Below, in pieces: positions 55,535 through 64,000 of a stretch of 64,000 nucleotides of DNA (positions within the stretch are counted from its first letter, which is position 1; the number at the start of each line of letters is the position of its first letter). The DNA lies in NCBI GenBank assembly GCA_037044905.1, contig JBAOKB010000111.1, positions 1-64,000 of the forward strand, in the 5' to 3' direction. The position numbers and the translations under genes were made by a program. Under the pieces are notes generated by a model. That model had not been told where the DNA came from and made no database searches. It saw only the letters and a program-made list of their open reading frames with translations. Origin of the DNA: Hortaea werneckii. Its lineage: Eukaryota > Ascomycota > Dothideomycetes > Mycosphaerellales > Teratosphaeriaceae.

Positions 55535-56433
55535 ATGCATAACTCTCTCACCCGGGTTCAGAATGTCTTCGGCTTCTTTACCTCCGTCGCATTCGCCGTA
55601 GCATGCGCCATCGCCGTCAGCGTCTTCCTGCATCCGCAAGCCCCGGCGGCTTCATTGGAGCTGCGCAATGTTCAGGTGTATGTGTATAGCAGCAGTCCGA
55701 TATCACGTGCCGGCATCAATGCTAACGAGTGATTCTCCGAATGATAGCGTGAAAGGGAGACCGCACTATTACAGCACGAAGCGAGAGGAGTACGCGCATG
55801 TCAAGTTCGACCTCGATGCTGGTATGGCACACCCCAGCGACACCACCAAGCTACAGCACACGAAGGACTAACCACTCCACCTCTCTTCCGTTAGACCTCA
55901 CCTCGCTCTTCTCCTGGAACACCAAACAAATCTTCCTCTACATAACGGCCTCCTACCCCTCCAGCAATCCCTCCACGATCCCACCCTCCGAATCCGTAAT
56001 CTGGGACGCCATCATCCCAGCCGACAACTCGCCCTTCCACCCCAACACCTACATCCACCCGACCCCCAAAACCGACGCATCCAACAAATCCCAAAAATCC
56101 AAGAAAACCAAACGCTCCGCCGCCTCGAAACCCTATCCCCCAGGCGGCTCCCCCGGAATCGTCCAGCTCTCGAACCAGAAACCCAAATACCAAATCACCG
56201 ACATCTCAGGCAAGCTGGCGTCGCGCGCGAACGCGACGCTGACGCTGCACTGGAACGTGCAGCCGTGGGTCGGGGCGCTGTGGTGGACGAACGAGAAGCG
56301 GTATGGATTGTGGGAGGGCCGGAGGGGAGGGGAGACGACGTTTGAGTTCCCGGCGTTGAAGGGGACGGAGGTGAAGAAGGAGGAGCTGCGGACTGAGACG
56401 GGCGGGGAGAGGAATCGGGGGAGTCCTGCTTAG
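55535..56433 (+). CDS. SPC3: Signal peptidase complex subunit SPC3
   Basis: Three exons (55535-55677, 55748-55821, 55895-56433) give 251 residues. An N-terminal membrane anchor (FFTSVAFAVACAIAVSVF) is followed by a lumenal domain with FDLDADLTSLFSWNTKQIF, both halves joined by the second splice. VIWDAIIP and FEFPALKG match the family, with a KSKKTKR-rich insert between. SPC3/SPCS3 is required for signal peptidase activity in the ER membrane. The branch point GGACTAACC at about 55866 supports the last intron. Confidence 0.93.
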
Positions 56434-56835
56434 GCGGGGATGAAGGATAAGGGAAGGGGGAGGTCTTCGTACAATCGAGGGCTACCTACCTTTAATATCC
56501 ACAGAATGGGGACAGCCTGGCTCTACGGCGACTATTTGTCATGACTTTATCGAAATGAAAGGTTCCTACCTCATGTTCTTGACCTGGAACGGAAGAGAAT
56601 GCCCGATCGCCCAAAACGATCGAACGAATAGTTCACTTGATGACCACAGCCGGGAAGACGTATTGATACGTTCATGATCTTAAATGACGCTCCTCGAGCC
56701 AGGTATCATCACTTCTTAAAATCCTTCTCTAACCTCCATAAGTCCTACTAGATCTAGCATCAAATCTTCAGTCCTCTTCACTTCTTTTAACTCCTCTTGA
56801 GAAACCAAACCGCCATCACCGCAACGATCAGCCGT
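56434..56835. other. Convergent intergenic region
   Basis: This is 3' sequence of SPC3 and the CTK1-like gene. Nothing else is seen. Confidence 0.5.
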
Positions 56836-59745
56836 CTACGCCAAAGCCTCCGAAGTCCTCATCTTCTTCTCCGGCGGTGGCTGCGGTAATGCAGCATTCC
56901 CACCACCACCAGCCATCTCATCCGCCTTGCGCTTCTGTTCCGCAACCTCCCTCTCCTTCCGCCTCGCCTCCTTCTCAGCCCGTTCCTTCTCCTTCCGCAA
57001 CGCCTTACTCTCATACTCATGCCAATCGCCATCCAGCTGATCGAGCTCCCACAGCCGCTGGGCCTGGGGCCCCTCATGGGTGAAGTAAGGATGCTCGAGG
57101 ACATCAGCGGCCGTAGGCCTTGAGGCGGGATCGAAGAGGAACATAGCTTGCAGGAGCTCGAAAGCCTCGGGGGAGACGCGGTCGGCGTATTTTTCCTTGA
57201 AAGTCGAGGGGATACGCTGGGTGGGGCGGAGGAGTTCGTACCACATCAGTTCCGTGATACCGGGCCATTCGCTTCGGGAAGGGGTGCCGAGGACGGCGTA
57301 GATTTTGTCAAGCTGGTTGATTTCGCCGCCGTCGCCGGGGAAGATGGCGTGCCGGGTGAAGATCTCGACGAGGACGCAAGCGGCGGACCATATGTCCACG
57401 GCGGGACCGTACTGCGTCTCTCCTAGCAGCAACTCGGGTGAGCGGTACCATATGGTGATGACGCGGTTCGTGTAGTCCTGCTTTCTCCGCTTCTCGTAAA
57501 ATCGCGCCAAGCCAAAGTCGGCAAACTTCAGAGTGCCAGTTTTGGAGATGAGGATGTTGGCAGCTTTGATATCGCGGTGCAAGACGCCGCGACGGTGGAG
57601 GTAGTCGAGGCCCTCAAACATCTGGCGGGCGAGATCTTTCTTGTGTGCGGGGGTGAGGGTGAACGTTGGATGGTTCAGCAGACCAGTCAAGTCGTGGGAG
57701 AGGTACTCGAATACCATGTAGCAGTCGTTCCTCTCCACCATGACCTCCTGCAACGCGACGACGTTGTTGTGATTTAGACTCTGTAAGAGCTTGATCTCGC
57801 GCGTCGCAGTAACGGGAAAGCCATCCCTCTCGCCTTCCATACGGATCTTTTTGAGGGCAACCTTGCGTCCAGTATAAACATGAATACCTTTGTAGACTTT
57901 GCCGTAAGTACCAGACCCGACAACAGACTCATTGCCGGTCTTGCGGTAATAGACCGATTCGCTGGCTTTGAAGTCGTCACTCAGCTCTGGTCTGGCTTTC
58001 AGTCGCTTCTTTCTGATGACCTCCTTTTTGGTGGGCGGCGGTGAAGGCTTCCGCTCTATACGTGTATTGCCGACATAATTTGAGCTCTTTGGCACGCTCG
58101 TTTGCACAAGAGGGCTTACCGGAGCTGGCGTCTTTTTTGCAAGCAGTGGGCTTGTCTCCGGTTTGGGAGCAGCTGGTGCAGCCTTTTCCGTTGATGCGGT
58201 TTGCTGGCTTGCTCTGCCCTTGATGGAGAATGAAATCTTACTCTTCTCTTTCTCTGCTTCAGCCTCCTTTTCTGCAGCGGTCTTGCCGAAAGCGTTGAGC
58301 TTCCCGTTTGCTCCAGTGGGTGTAGCCTTCTTCTTCCTGCTCTCATCGTCGGCACGAAGATCTGCAGGTGGCCGAAAGGGATTGTCATCGTCCTCAGGAT
58401 CTGGATCCTTCTGACCAGAGGTAGAACCTTCTCGGCTCTTATCTCCAGGTTGGACAAGGTGACCACCTTTCACACCATCGCCTGGCGTCCACGAGAGGTT
58501 TGCGAAGTGACCCCGCCCGCCTCTATGTCCTCCACCGCCTCGTTGTGGTGTGTGACCGCCGACGTGAGTTGCTTGGCTCGCAAATTGACGTGAAGGTCGG
58601 GGCTGATAGTACGGCACTCCAGACTGCGGGGGTGGCCCTGGTGGGTACGAATAAGGTGACTGCTGAGGCGGATATCCACTTGGTACTGGGGATGGGCCAT
58701 GAGGAGGGTAACCTTGTGGCGGGTAGCCATACGGCGAGTGAGAGTGCTGTGGTGGCGGATAGCCGTAATTCGGAGGATAACCTGGTCCGCGATTGTACAT
58801 TTCGGCCTCTCGATCACGCGTACTGTGACGTGAGCGTATACTATCGCGGCTCAGCGAGCGCCTGGCGGGTGGCTCAATCTCGCTGCGGAGCTGCGGCGCT
58901 CGACGAGTGCCCTCGCGACTGCTCTGCGTGCCCCGAGGAGAGCGCGAATAACGGCGGTGACCCTCGAAACGGCTGTTCCCTGCCGGTGGCGTCGAGCGAC
59001 GTGGGTGAGCGCCCTGGTAATCTTCTTCTCTTCGTCTGTATGGGTCTCTCGACCTTTGCCTCCCTTCTCTTATGCGTTCACCTCCGTACCGCGAGTCGCG
59101 AGATCGTGATCTTGGGCGGCGGTGGGACGCCCTATCAAATTCTGTAGCCACGATTTTACCCTCGCGCGCGGGTCTTGGCGACCTCGCTCTGTCGTCCACG
59201 TTTTCGGTTTGAGAATATGGGGACGATAGGTCGGATCTGGAAATGCTTCGGCTGTGGCGGCGGTGGCTTACTCGGTCCCTCGAGGGTGATCGTGGGGAGC
59301 CTCGACGGCGACGGGAAGACGTAGGAGATTGTCGGTGGTGGTAGTGTGAATGATGGCGGTGATGATGGCGTTGGTGGTGGTGGTGTTGGGCGTCGGCGCC
59401 TGGGATGCGAGGGTGGACCGACCTCTTTGAACCACGGTGCTCTGTGCGACCCCGGTTCGGCGAACGCGACGGCGCTGTCCTTGCGCTCCTACTCTGGGGT
59501 TGGTATCGGTGTGGGGGAGGTGATGGGGAGTGGGCGTGTCTTGCAACAGACAGGAAGTGCGGAGGAAGTTCAGCGCTGCCTAGCTTAGTCTCTACTGGCT
59601 CATGACGCCGGGCAGTCTGGGGCAGCGATACACCTTCCCGACCGGGTGCTGAATCTGAAAGACTTGCTCGACGCGCACGGTGGTAGTCCTCTTGCTCCTC
59701 CTGCCGGTGTAGATGCCCCCCTTTGTGCAGTCGTGATTCAACCAT
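56836..59745 (-). CDS. CTK1: CTK1/CDK12-type RNA polymerase II CTD kinase
   Basis: A single exon gives 969 residues. The first 600 are disordered, rich in Arg-Ser, His and Pro-Tyr-Gly repeats (for example YGYPPQGYPPHG), as in CDK12/13. The kinase domain (about residues 605-890) has GSGTYGKVYKG, KKIRMEGERDGFPVTATREI (a PITAxRE-type cyclin-binding helix), HRDIKAANIL, FADFGLARFY and a WYRSPELLLG activation segment. The tail is Lys/Glu-rich. Yeast Ctk1 and S. pombe Lsk1 phosphorylate Ser2 of the polymerase CTD, coupling elongation to RNA processing. The start is the first ATG in frame; a later one is possible. Confidence 0.95.
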   Translation of the reverse strand: MVESRLHKGGHLHRQEEQEDYHRARRASLSDSAPGREGVSLPQTARRHEPVETKLGSAELPPHFLSVARHAHSPSPPPHRYQPQSRSARTAPSRSPNRGRTEHRGSKRSVHPRIPGADAQHHHHQRHHHRHHSHYHHRQSPTSSRRRRGSPRSPSRDRVSHRRHSRSISRSDLSSPYSQTENVDDRARSPRPAREGKIVATEFDRASHRRPRSRSRDSRYGGERIREGRQRSRDPYRRREEDYQGAHPRRSTPPAGNSRFEGHRRYSRSPRGTQSSREGTRRAPQLRSEIEPPARRSLSRDSIRSRHSTRDREAEMYNRGPGYPPNYGYPPPQHSHSPYGYPPQGYPPHGPSPVPSGYPPQQSPYSYPPGPPPQSGVPYYQPRPSRQFASQATHVGGHTPQRGGGGHRGGRGHFANLSWTPGDGVKGGHLVQPGDKSREGSTSGQKDPDPEDDDNPFRPPADLRADDESRKKKATPTGANGKLNAFGKTAAEKEAEAEKEKSKISFSIKGRASQQTASTEKAAPAAPKPETSPLLAKKTPAPVSPLVQTSVPKSSNYVGNTRIERKPSPPPTKKEVIRKKRLKARPELSDDFKASESVYYRKTGNESVVGSGTYGKVYKGIHVYTGRKVALKKIRMEGERDGFPVTATREIKLLQSLNHNNVVALQEVMVERNDCYMVFEYLSHDLTGLLNHPTFTLTPAHKKDLARQMFEGLDYLHRRGVLHRDIKAANILISKTGTLKFADFGLARFYEKRRKQDYTNRVITIWYRSPELLLGETQYGPAVDIWSAACVLVEIFTRHAIFPGDGGEINQLDKIYAVLGTPSRSEWPGITELMWYELLRPTQRIPSTFKEKYADRVSPEAFELLQAMFLFDPASRPTAADVLEHPYFTHEGPQAQRLWELDQLDGDWHEYESKALRKEKERAEKEARRKEREVAEQKRKADEMAGGGGNAALPQPPPEKKMRTSEALA

Positions 59746-61428
59746 TTGACTCGATCAAGATGCGCTCGTACGGGACCTGGCCCGAAGAGAGACAGCGCAG
59801 CGGGAAGCCGGTGGTAGGCTCAACACGCACACGTCGATGTTGCTCCGAAGCGCTCCGTCGCCAGCCCGTGCGATGGCTCAAATTTTTTCCAGTGAATCAA
59901 ATGCTCGCTAACTACATGTGTGCTCACCTGATATGTAGAAATCTTATTACTTGGCGATTGATTATGGCCGCCAGATCAGCATCGCACATCGAGTCTTCGT
60001 GGCCTGCAAGTGCAGCTTCATGGCCCAAGCGTTTGCTTCTGCCCCTCCACCCCCATGGTCTTGGCGAAGTCACGAGAAGGCAGCCGCCTACACAGGGCAG
60101 CTGACGGGGTTTGGAACGGGTTGCAAGAAGCGTATCGGTATGCAACCAGGCTAATGCCACGATTGAGCAGAGCCCAATATCATGACACAGGGCTCAGCTC
60201 GAGTTGCTGAGTCTCCGCGTATCCCACAGGCGCATTCTGCGGGCGGGCAGTGTTTTCGGTCCCTGCTTTTGAGACTGTCGCTTGTGAAGCACTGCTTTGC
60301 GATCAGCATCGAAGATACGACGCCAGGCAGAAGGCGGACGTCTGCATGTCGAACGCAAATGACAGCATAGCCGGGAGGAGCAGACATCTGCGCAAATCAA
60401 GTTGTCCCATTCACGCGTACTGTAGTAGCGGTCAGTAGGCACGTGTTAGTAGTGCAGCCGCGATAGATAGTCCGGTACGGCGGGATTATTGGCATCCAGA
60501 GAGCATATCATATCAAGCATCCTTTGCTTCATAAACCTGAGCCTTGCACAAGACGCATGGTGGTAGCATGAGGTTATCGATGCGCGTATGCTTTTCAAGT
60601 ATCTCTCACGCATCGTCAGCCACCAGCGTCCTCGTTCTTAGCCATTCCCGTGGGCAAGTGACCATGTCTGCTGTTTCAAGCACTGACACTCATCCATAGT
60701 TTCCGCTGACGTAAATGCTGTGGACAGTCAGAATCACGGAACGATAGAACTATCTAAACAAGCGCGCATTGGGCATATAGCCCAATATCTCCAGGCCGAA
60801 GCAGCCGTAGTGTGGACAGGAGGCGCCCTGGACTGCAAGATGACTGTGGTCAAGTAAAACGAGCTTCGAGGCGCTGCGCTTGGTGAAAGCGATGTGTTGA
60901 TGCCGGCATCCGGAGGAGTGATGACCTGCTGCGTGCACTGCGCCGTAGAGTCCTCTAGTCAACCGTCATGACCATTCATGCCCTGGCAAGACCAAAGACA
61001 GCACTGTGGCATATGAGCGCCAGTGCGACATGATACTACTTCGACGCAAACGATGCGGCTGAATGGGAGGTGGATGAGAAGGTGTAGGTGCAAGTGAAGA
61101 AGCGTCGAGGCGTGAACAAAGCCTGAAGTCCGCGTGCCCGCCACATGTCGGAATTTTCCGGCGCAAGGCCTCGGTGACATTTTAGAGATTGTTCAAGCTT
61201 CAACCCACCTTTCATTGGCCAACCGTGCCCGAAAGAGAACATTCAATTGACAGGCTTCTACCCATAGCCATTGGGATGGACCGACTCTTTTACCAAATCC
61301 AGTCCGCACACTCCAATTACTTCCTCTAAAGCCGTGCTGCCAAAAAAAAGCTGAAGCAAGCCGTCCCTCATTCTTCTCAAACAGAATTTCCTTCCCTCTT
61401 CTTTTCCACCTTTCTGCGATTACGAGTT
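59746..61428. promoter_or_regulatory. 1.7-kb divergent promoter region of CTK1 and GTP cyclohydrolase genes
   Basis: Only short overlapping frames without domain features are present. The final 100 bp before 61429 contain CT-rich tracts typical of a fungal core promoter. I see no RNA gene. Confidence 0.5.
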
Positions 61429-62515
61429 ATGCCAGCCATGGACCAGACTCACCACTCTCCCCGACCCAAAGCGATCCCGTCCCACCTCATAAATGGCCAC
61501 TCTCCACTGCACCCAGACTACTCCGCCGAGAAGGAGAAGGACGAGCGAGCGCATACATACGACTCGATCAAATCTTCCATGGGGCCTCACAAACAACCGC
61601 TGAGCCTTGAGCAATTATCCCTCAACGGTGATGGAACCCCAAGCGCAAACCACAGCGATTCCTCTCAACGTGTGTCCGCAAGGCAGTATGAGGATGTGAC
61701 GGACCAAGATATAGAGGATCTCGACCTCAAGGTAGCAGCAAGAGACGGCCGAGACGAGGCACCCATGACTCCTCCAGCATCAACAAGCCGTTCCGAATCG
61801 CCATTCACGGCAGGTCCAGCCATAGATTTCGAAGGCTTATCATGGCCGTCCGGCGGCACAGTGGACCGTCTAAAAGAGCGTTCAGACCCCGCTGCAGCCC
61901 ACGAGCGCCTACAAAAGCTGTCTGGTGCCGTGCGGACAATCCTCGAGTGTATAGGTGAGGACCCGGATAGAGAAGGTCTACACGGGACACCTGAGAGGTA
62001 TGCGAAGGCGATGATGTTCTTCACCAAGGGGTACGAGGAGAATTTGCGGGACATCGTTAATGGCGCCGTGTTCCACGAGGATCATGATGAATTGGTTATT
62101 GTCAAGGATATTGAGATTTACAGCCTGTGCGAGCACCATTTGGTGCCTTTTACTGGAAAGGTGAGTCTGAATCTGAAGAAAGGAAGACTAGTCCTGGGTC
62201 TAACGTGAGTGACAGATGCATATTGGCTATATTCCTTCGCGCCGCGTCATTGGCTTGTCCAAGCTCGCTAGGATTGCCGACATGTTTGCTCGCCGCCTTC
62301 AAGTGCAGGAGCGTCTTACGAAACAAGTAGCTCTTGCTCTGTCTGAAGTACTGAAGCCACAAGGCGTTGCAGTGGTCATGGAGTCAAGCCACATGTGCAT
62401 GGTAATGCGCGGTGTCGAGAAGTCAGGGGCGGTGACCACGACCAGTTGCATGCTGGGCGCTATGAGGAAGCGCGCGAAAACGAGGGAGGAGTTTTTGAGC
62501 CTTCTAAGGCGCTAA
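61429..62515 (+). CDS. FOL2: GTP cyclohydrolase I
   Basis: Exons 61429-62160 and 62216-62515 give 343 residues. The N-terminal 150 residues are low-complexity and typical of fungal members. The catalytic domain begins near AHERLQKLSGAVRTILE. Zinc ligands are Cys234 and His237 in SLCEHHLVPF and Cys305 in SSHMCMVMRG, matching the spacing of the human enzyme (141/144/212). GEDPDREGLHGTPERYAKA is the family signature. The enzyme makes 7,8-dihydroneopterin triphosphate, the first step of folate and tetrahydrobiopterin synthesis. MPAMDQ offers two start codons; I use the first. Confidence 0.96.
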
Positions 62516-63104
62516 GAACCTGGGCTTACCACTTGAATGGGTGACGCGGTGATGAGGAGCGACTTTAGACGCCGATCGGGGCATCTGCATTTGACGGAGT
62601 TACGGGGAAAGGGGATGGGTGGCGAATTGATGGCCGGTTCAACAGGCCTTTTGGGATGATACCCGCTCAACGCATCGTAAGTCATTTATGTGTACAATGA
62701 TAGAAAGATATTAGACACAACAAGCTTCGCCTTTACATGGACTCTCTCCAGTTGCTGCAAACGTGCGCAGTGTAGGAGTTTGGCCGATGCACTTTGCACG
62801 ATCGCTCTTTCCCTCTTCGGAAGCTTCGCTAGCGCGTTCACGAGCCGACGTCACACGCGCATACATTTTTGCGTCACCTGCCTTTCACTTTCCACAAGAA
62901 CAATAGCAACACTCAGACATTGTCGTTGGCTGCAGGAGACTGCGACATAAAAGCACTCTTCAAAGATTGTTCTGGCCTGATCGTCTTGCAATGGGCATTG
63001 GAAGACTCTACTACTACGCCGCCACGATCGCCATCATTTCCTTCTGTTGTGTGTCACACATCGAGTTGAACTGGCCAGAAAAGGGCTTCCATCCCCACTC
63101 GTCT
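62516..63104. other. Intergenic, nothing recognised
   Basis: It contains the 3' UTR of the cyclohydrolase gene and the promoter of the last gene. No other features. Confidence 0.5.
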
Positions 63105-64000
63105 ATGGGAAATATTTTCAGGAAGTCCAAGCCAAAAGATGACGAAGCACCAAGGACCAGCAACGGCGGAAAGCGCAAGCGATCCAGAGCGCCAGATCCG
63201 CGACGACGCCGAGACGACGAAGAACGGAGCGAGCGTGTTGAGTTCAGAAGACGTTCAAGTACGCCACATCCCAGCCGCGGCAGCAGGGTCGGGCCTTCCA
63301 GAGAAACAGAGTACTACCTCGACGAGCTCGACATCAAACCAATTCAGCGGTGGCGATGATGCCGACTTCGATGCTCTCGGTATCAGCCAAACAGCAGAAG
63401 ACATCACGCAGCCTACCGTCCAGCATCCATCTCTTCCGCCGAAGCTCGGCAACCTTCACAAGCGTCGTGCATCTGACTCGCCCGAAAAGTTCAACACTGG
63501 CAAATTTTACCCGTTGCCGCTGCGTACCGATGCAACCGAGCCTGCTTCCATTGGCCCTTTACCAGCCAAGCGTGCGCGCATCGAGAACAAGGTCGAGGTC
63601 GGCTATGATTCAGTTGGTACGCCTAGGATCGTCTCAGTCACACCCAAGAACGTTTTTCCTTCCAGCAAGTCGACATCGAAATGGGATCGTGAGGGCTTAG
63701 GCTTCGGCACGAAAGAATTCAGCGTCTTCAATGCCCTCCTCCGACACCATGACCTGCTACTGCTCTTGGTCAGCTACCTCAGTGTACCCTCGTTGATCTC
63801 GCTCTACTCCATCAGCAGACCCTTCCACTACATCTTCAACAGCAACTACCTCGCCTTCATACTTTCTATCTCCAACACATGGGCGCCCAACGCAGCTACC
63901 ATATACCCCTGGCGGTGCTTCAAATCGCTCTGCGTGCGTGATCCCCAGCTCAAGGTGAAAAGCTCCATGATCGGTCGACACCTACAACATCAATACCAGA
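63105..64000 (+). CDS. F-box-like protein, cut by the window edge
   Basis: The likely start is ATG at 63105 (MGNIFRKSKPKDDEAPR). The model needs a short intron at about 63259-63301 to join a basic Arg-rich leader to the frame containing SGGDDADFDALGISQ. That frame then stays open to the last base, so the gene continues outside the window. A segment near the right end, FNALLRHHDLLLLLVSYL, SVPSLISLYSISRPFHYIF and NTWAPNAATIYPWRCFKSL, looks like a divergent F-box followed by the first repeats of an adaptor. F-box proteins recruit targets to SCF ubiquitin ligases. The exact splice site is uncertain (43 bp is short). Confidence 0.6.

Noticed and set aside
59268..59546. Small frames within the CTK1 N-terminal region
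   Set aside because: They are low-complexity shadows of the Arg-Ser/His-rich coding sequence.
1..64000. tRNA genes, rRNA genes and CRISPR arrays
   Set aside because: I scanned for B-box-like GGTTCRANNCC and its complement and for spaced direct repeats, and found no convincing match. A covariance-model search would be decisive for tRNAs.

Overview
The window is the left end of a chromosome of a filamentous ascomycete (Pezizomycotina; I would guess Dothideomycetes, but the order cannot be read from the sequence). The evidence is a CCCTAA telomere array at the left edge, many short spliceosomal introns (mostly 50-75 bp, with GTA/GTG donors and CTRAY branch points), and families such as Zn2Cys6 regulators, telomere-linked helicases, SAT4-type rhodopsin-domain proteins and plant cell-wall enzymes. 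The first 46 bases are not fungal. They match an Oxford Nanopore native-barcode cassette left in the assembly.

Region 1 (0.04-5.5 kb) is the telomere, a repeated subtelomeric block and one intact 5.1-kb RecQ-type telomere-linked helicase gene lying between two short telomere-like tracts. Region 2 (6-25 kb) is accessory subtelomeric DNA. It holds a 5'-truncated Zn2Cys6 regulator, an MFS transporter and a nitrilase. The transporter and nitrilase diverge from a promoter with two copies of the same palindrome (TGCGGA-N8-TCCGCA). After these come an unknown protein, a secreted NucA/NucB-type nuclease, an SRPK-like kinase, a short unknown protein, a RING pseudogene, a membrane-protein pseudogene, a cytochrome b561, a PMP3 proteolipid and an unknown gene with one in-frame stop. 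Region 3 (25.8-41.2 kb) is mainly core genome: USP7/Ubp15-type deubiquitinase, mitochondrial PDK, a divergent kinase, a p24 cargo receptor, an EthD-domain protein, eIF4A3/FAL1 and SF3a60/PRP9.

Region 4 (42.7-54.8 kb) is a run of metabolic and extracellular genes: acetate transporter (GPR1/FUN34/YaaH), dienelactone hydrolase, rhodopsin-domain membrane protein, secreted alpha/beta hydrolase, epoxide hydrolase, pectin lyase and GH5 endoglucanase. Region 5 (55.5-64 kb) returns to core genes: SPC3 signal peptidase subunit, CTK1 kinase, GTP cyclohydrolase I and a truncated F-box-like gene running off the right edge.

The most interesting new signal is the possible regulator/transporter/nitrilase module with its paired palindromic operator. 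Next are the telomere-linked helicase with a recombinase-like N-terminal half, and the cluster of disabled genes at 18.4-25.3 kb. Exon boundaries were inferred by hand from splice signals, reading phase and protein continuity.
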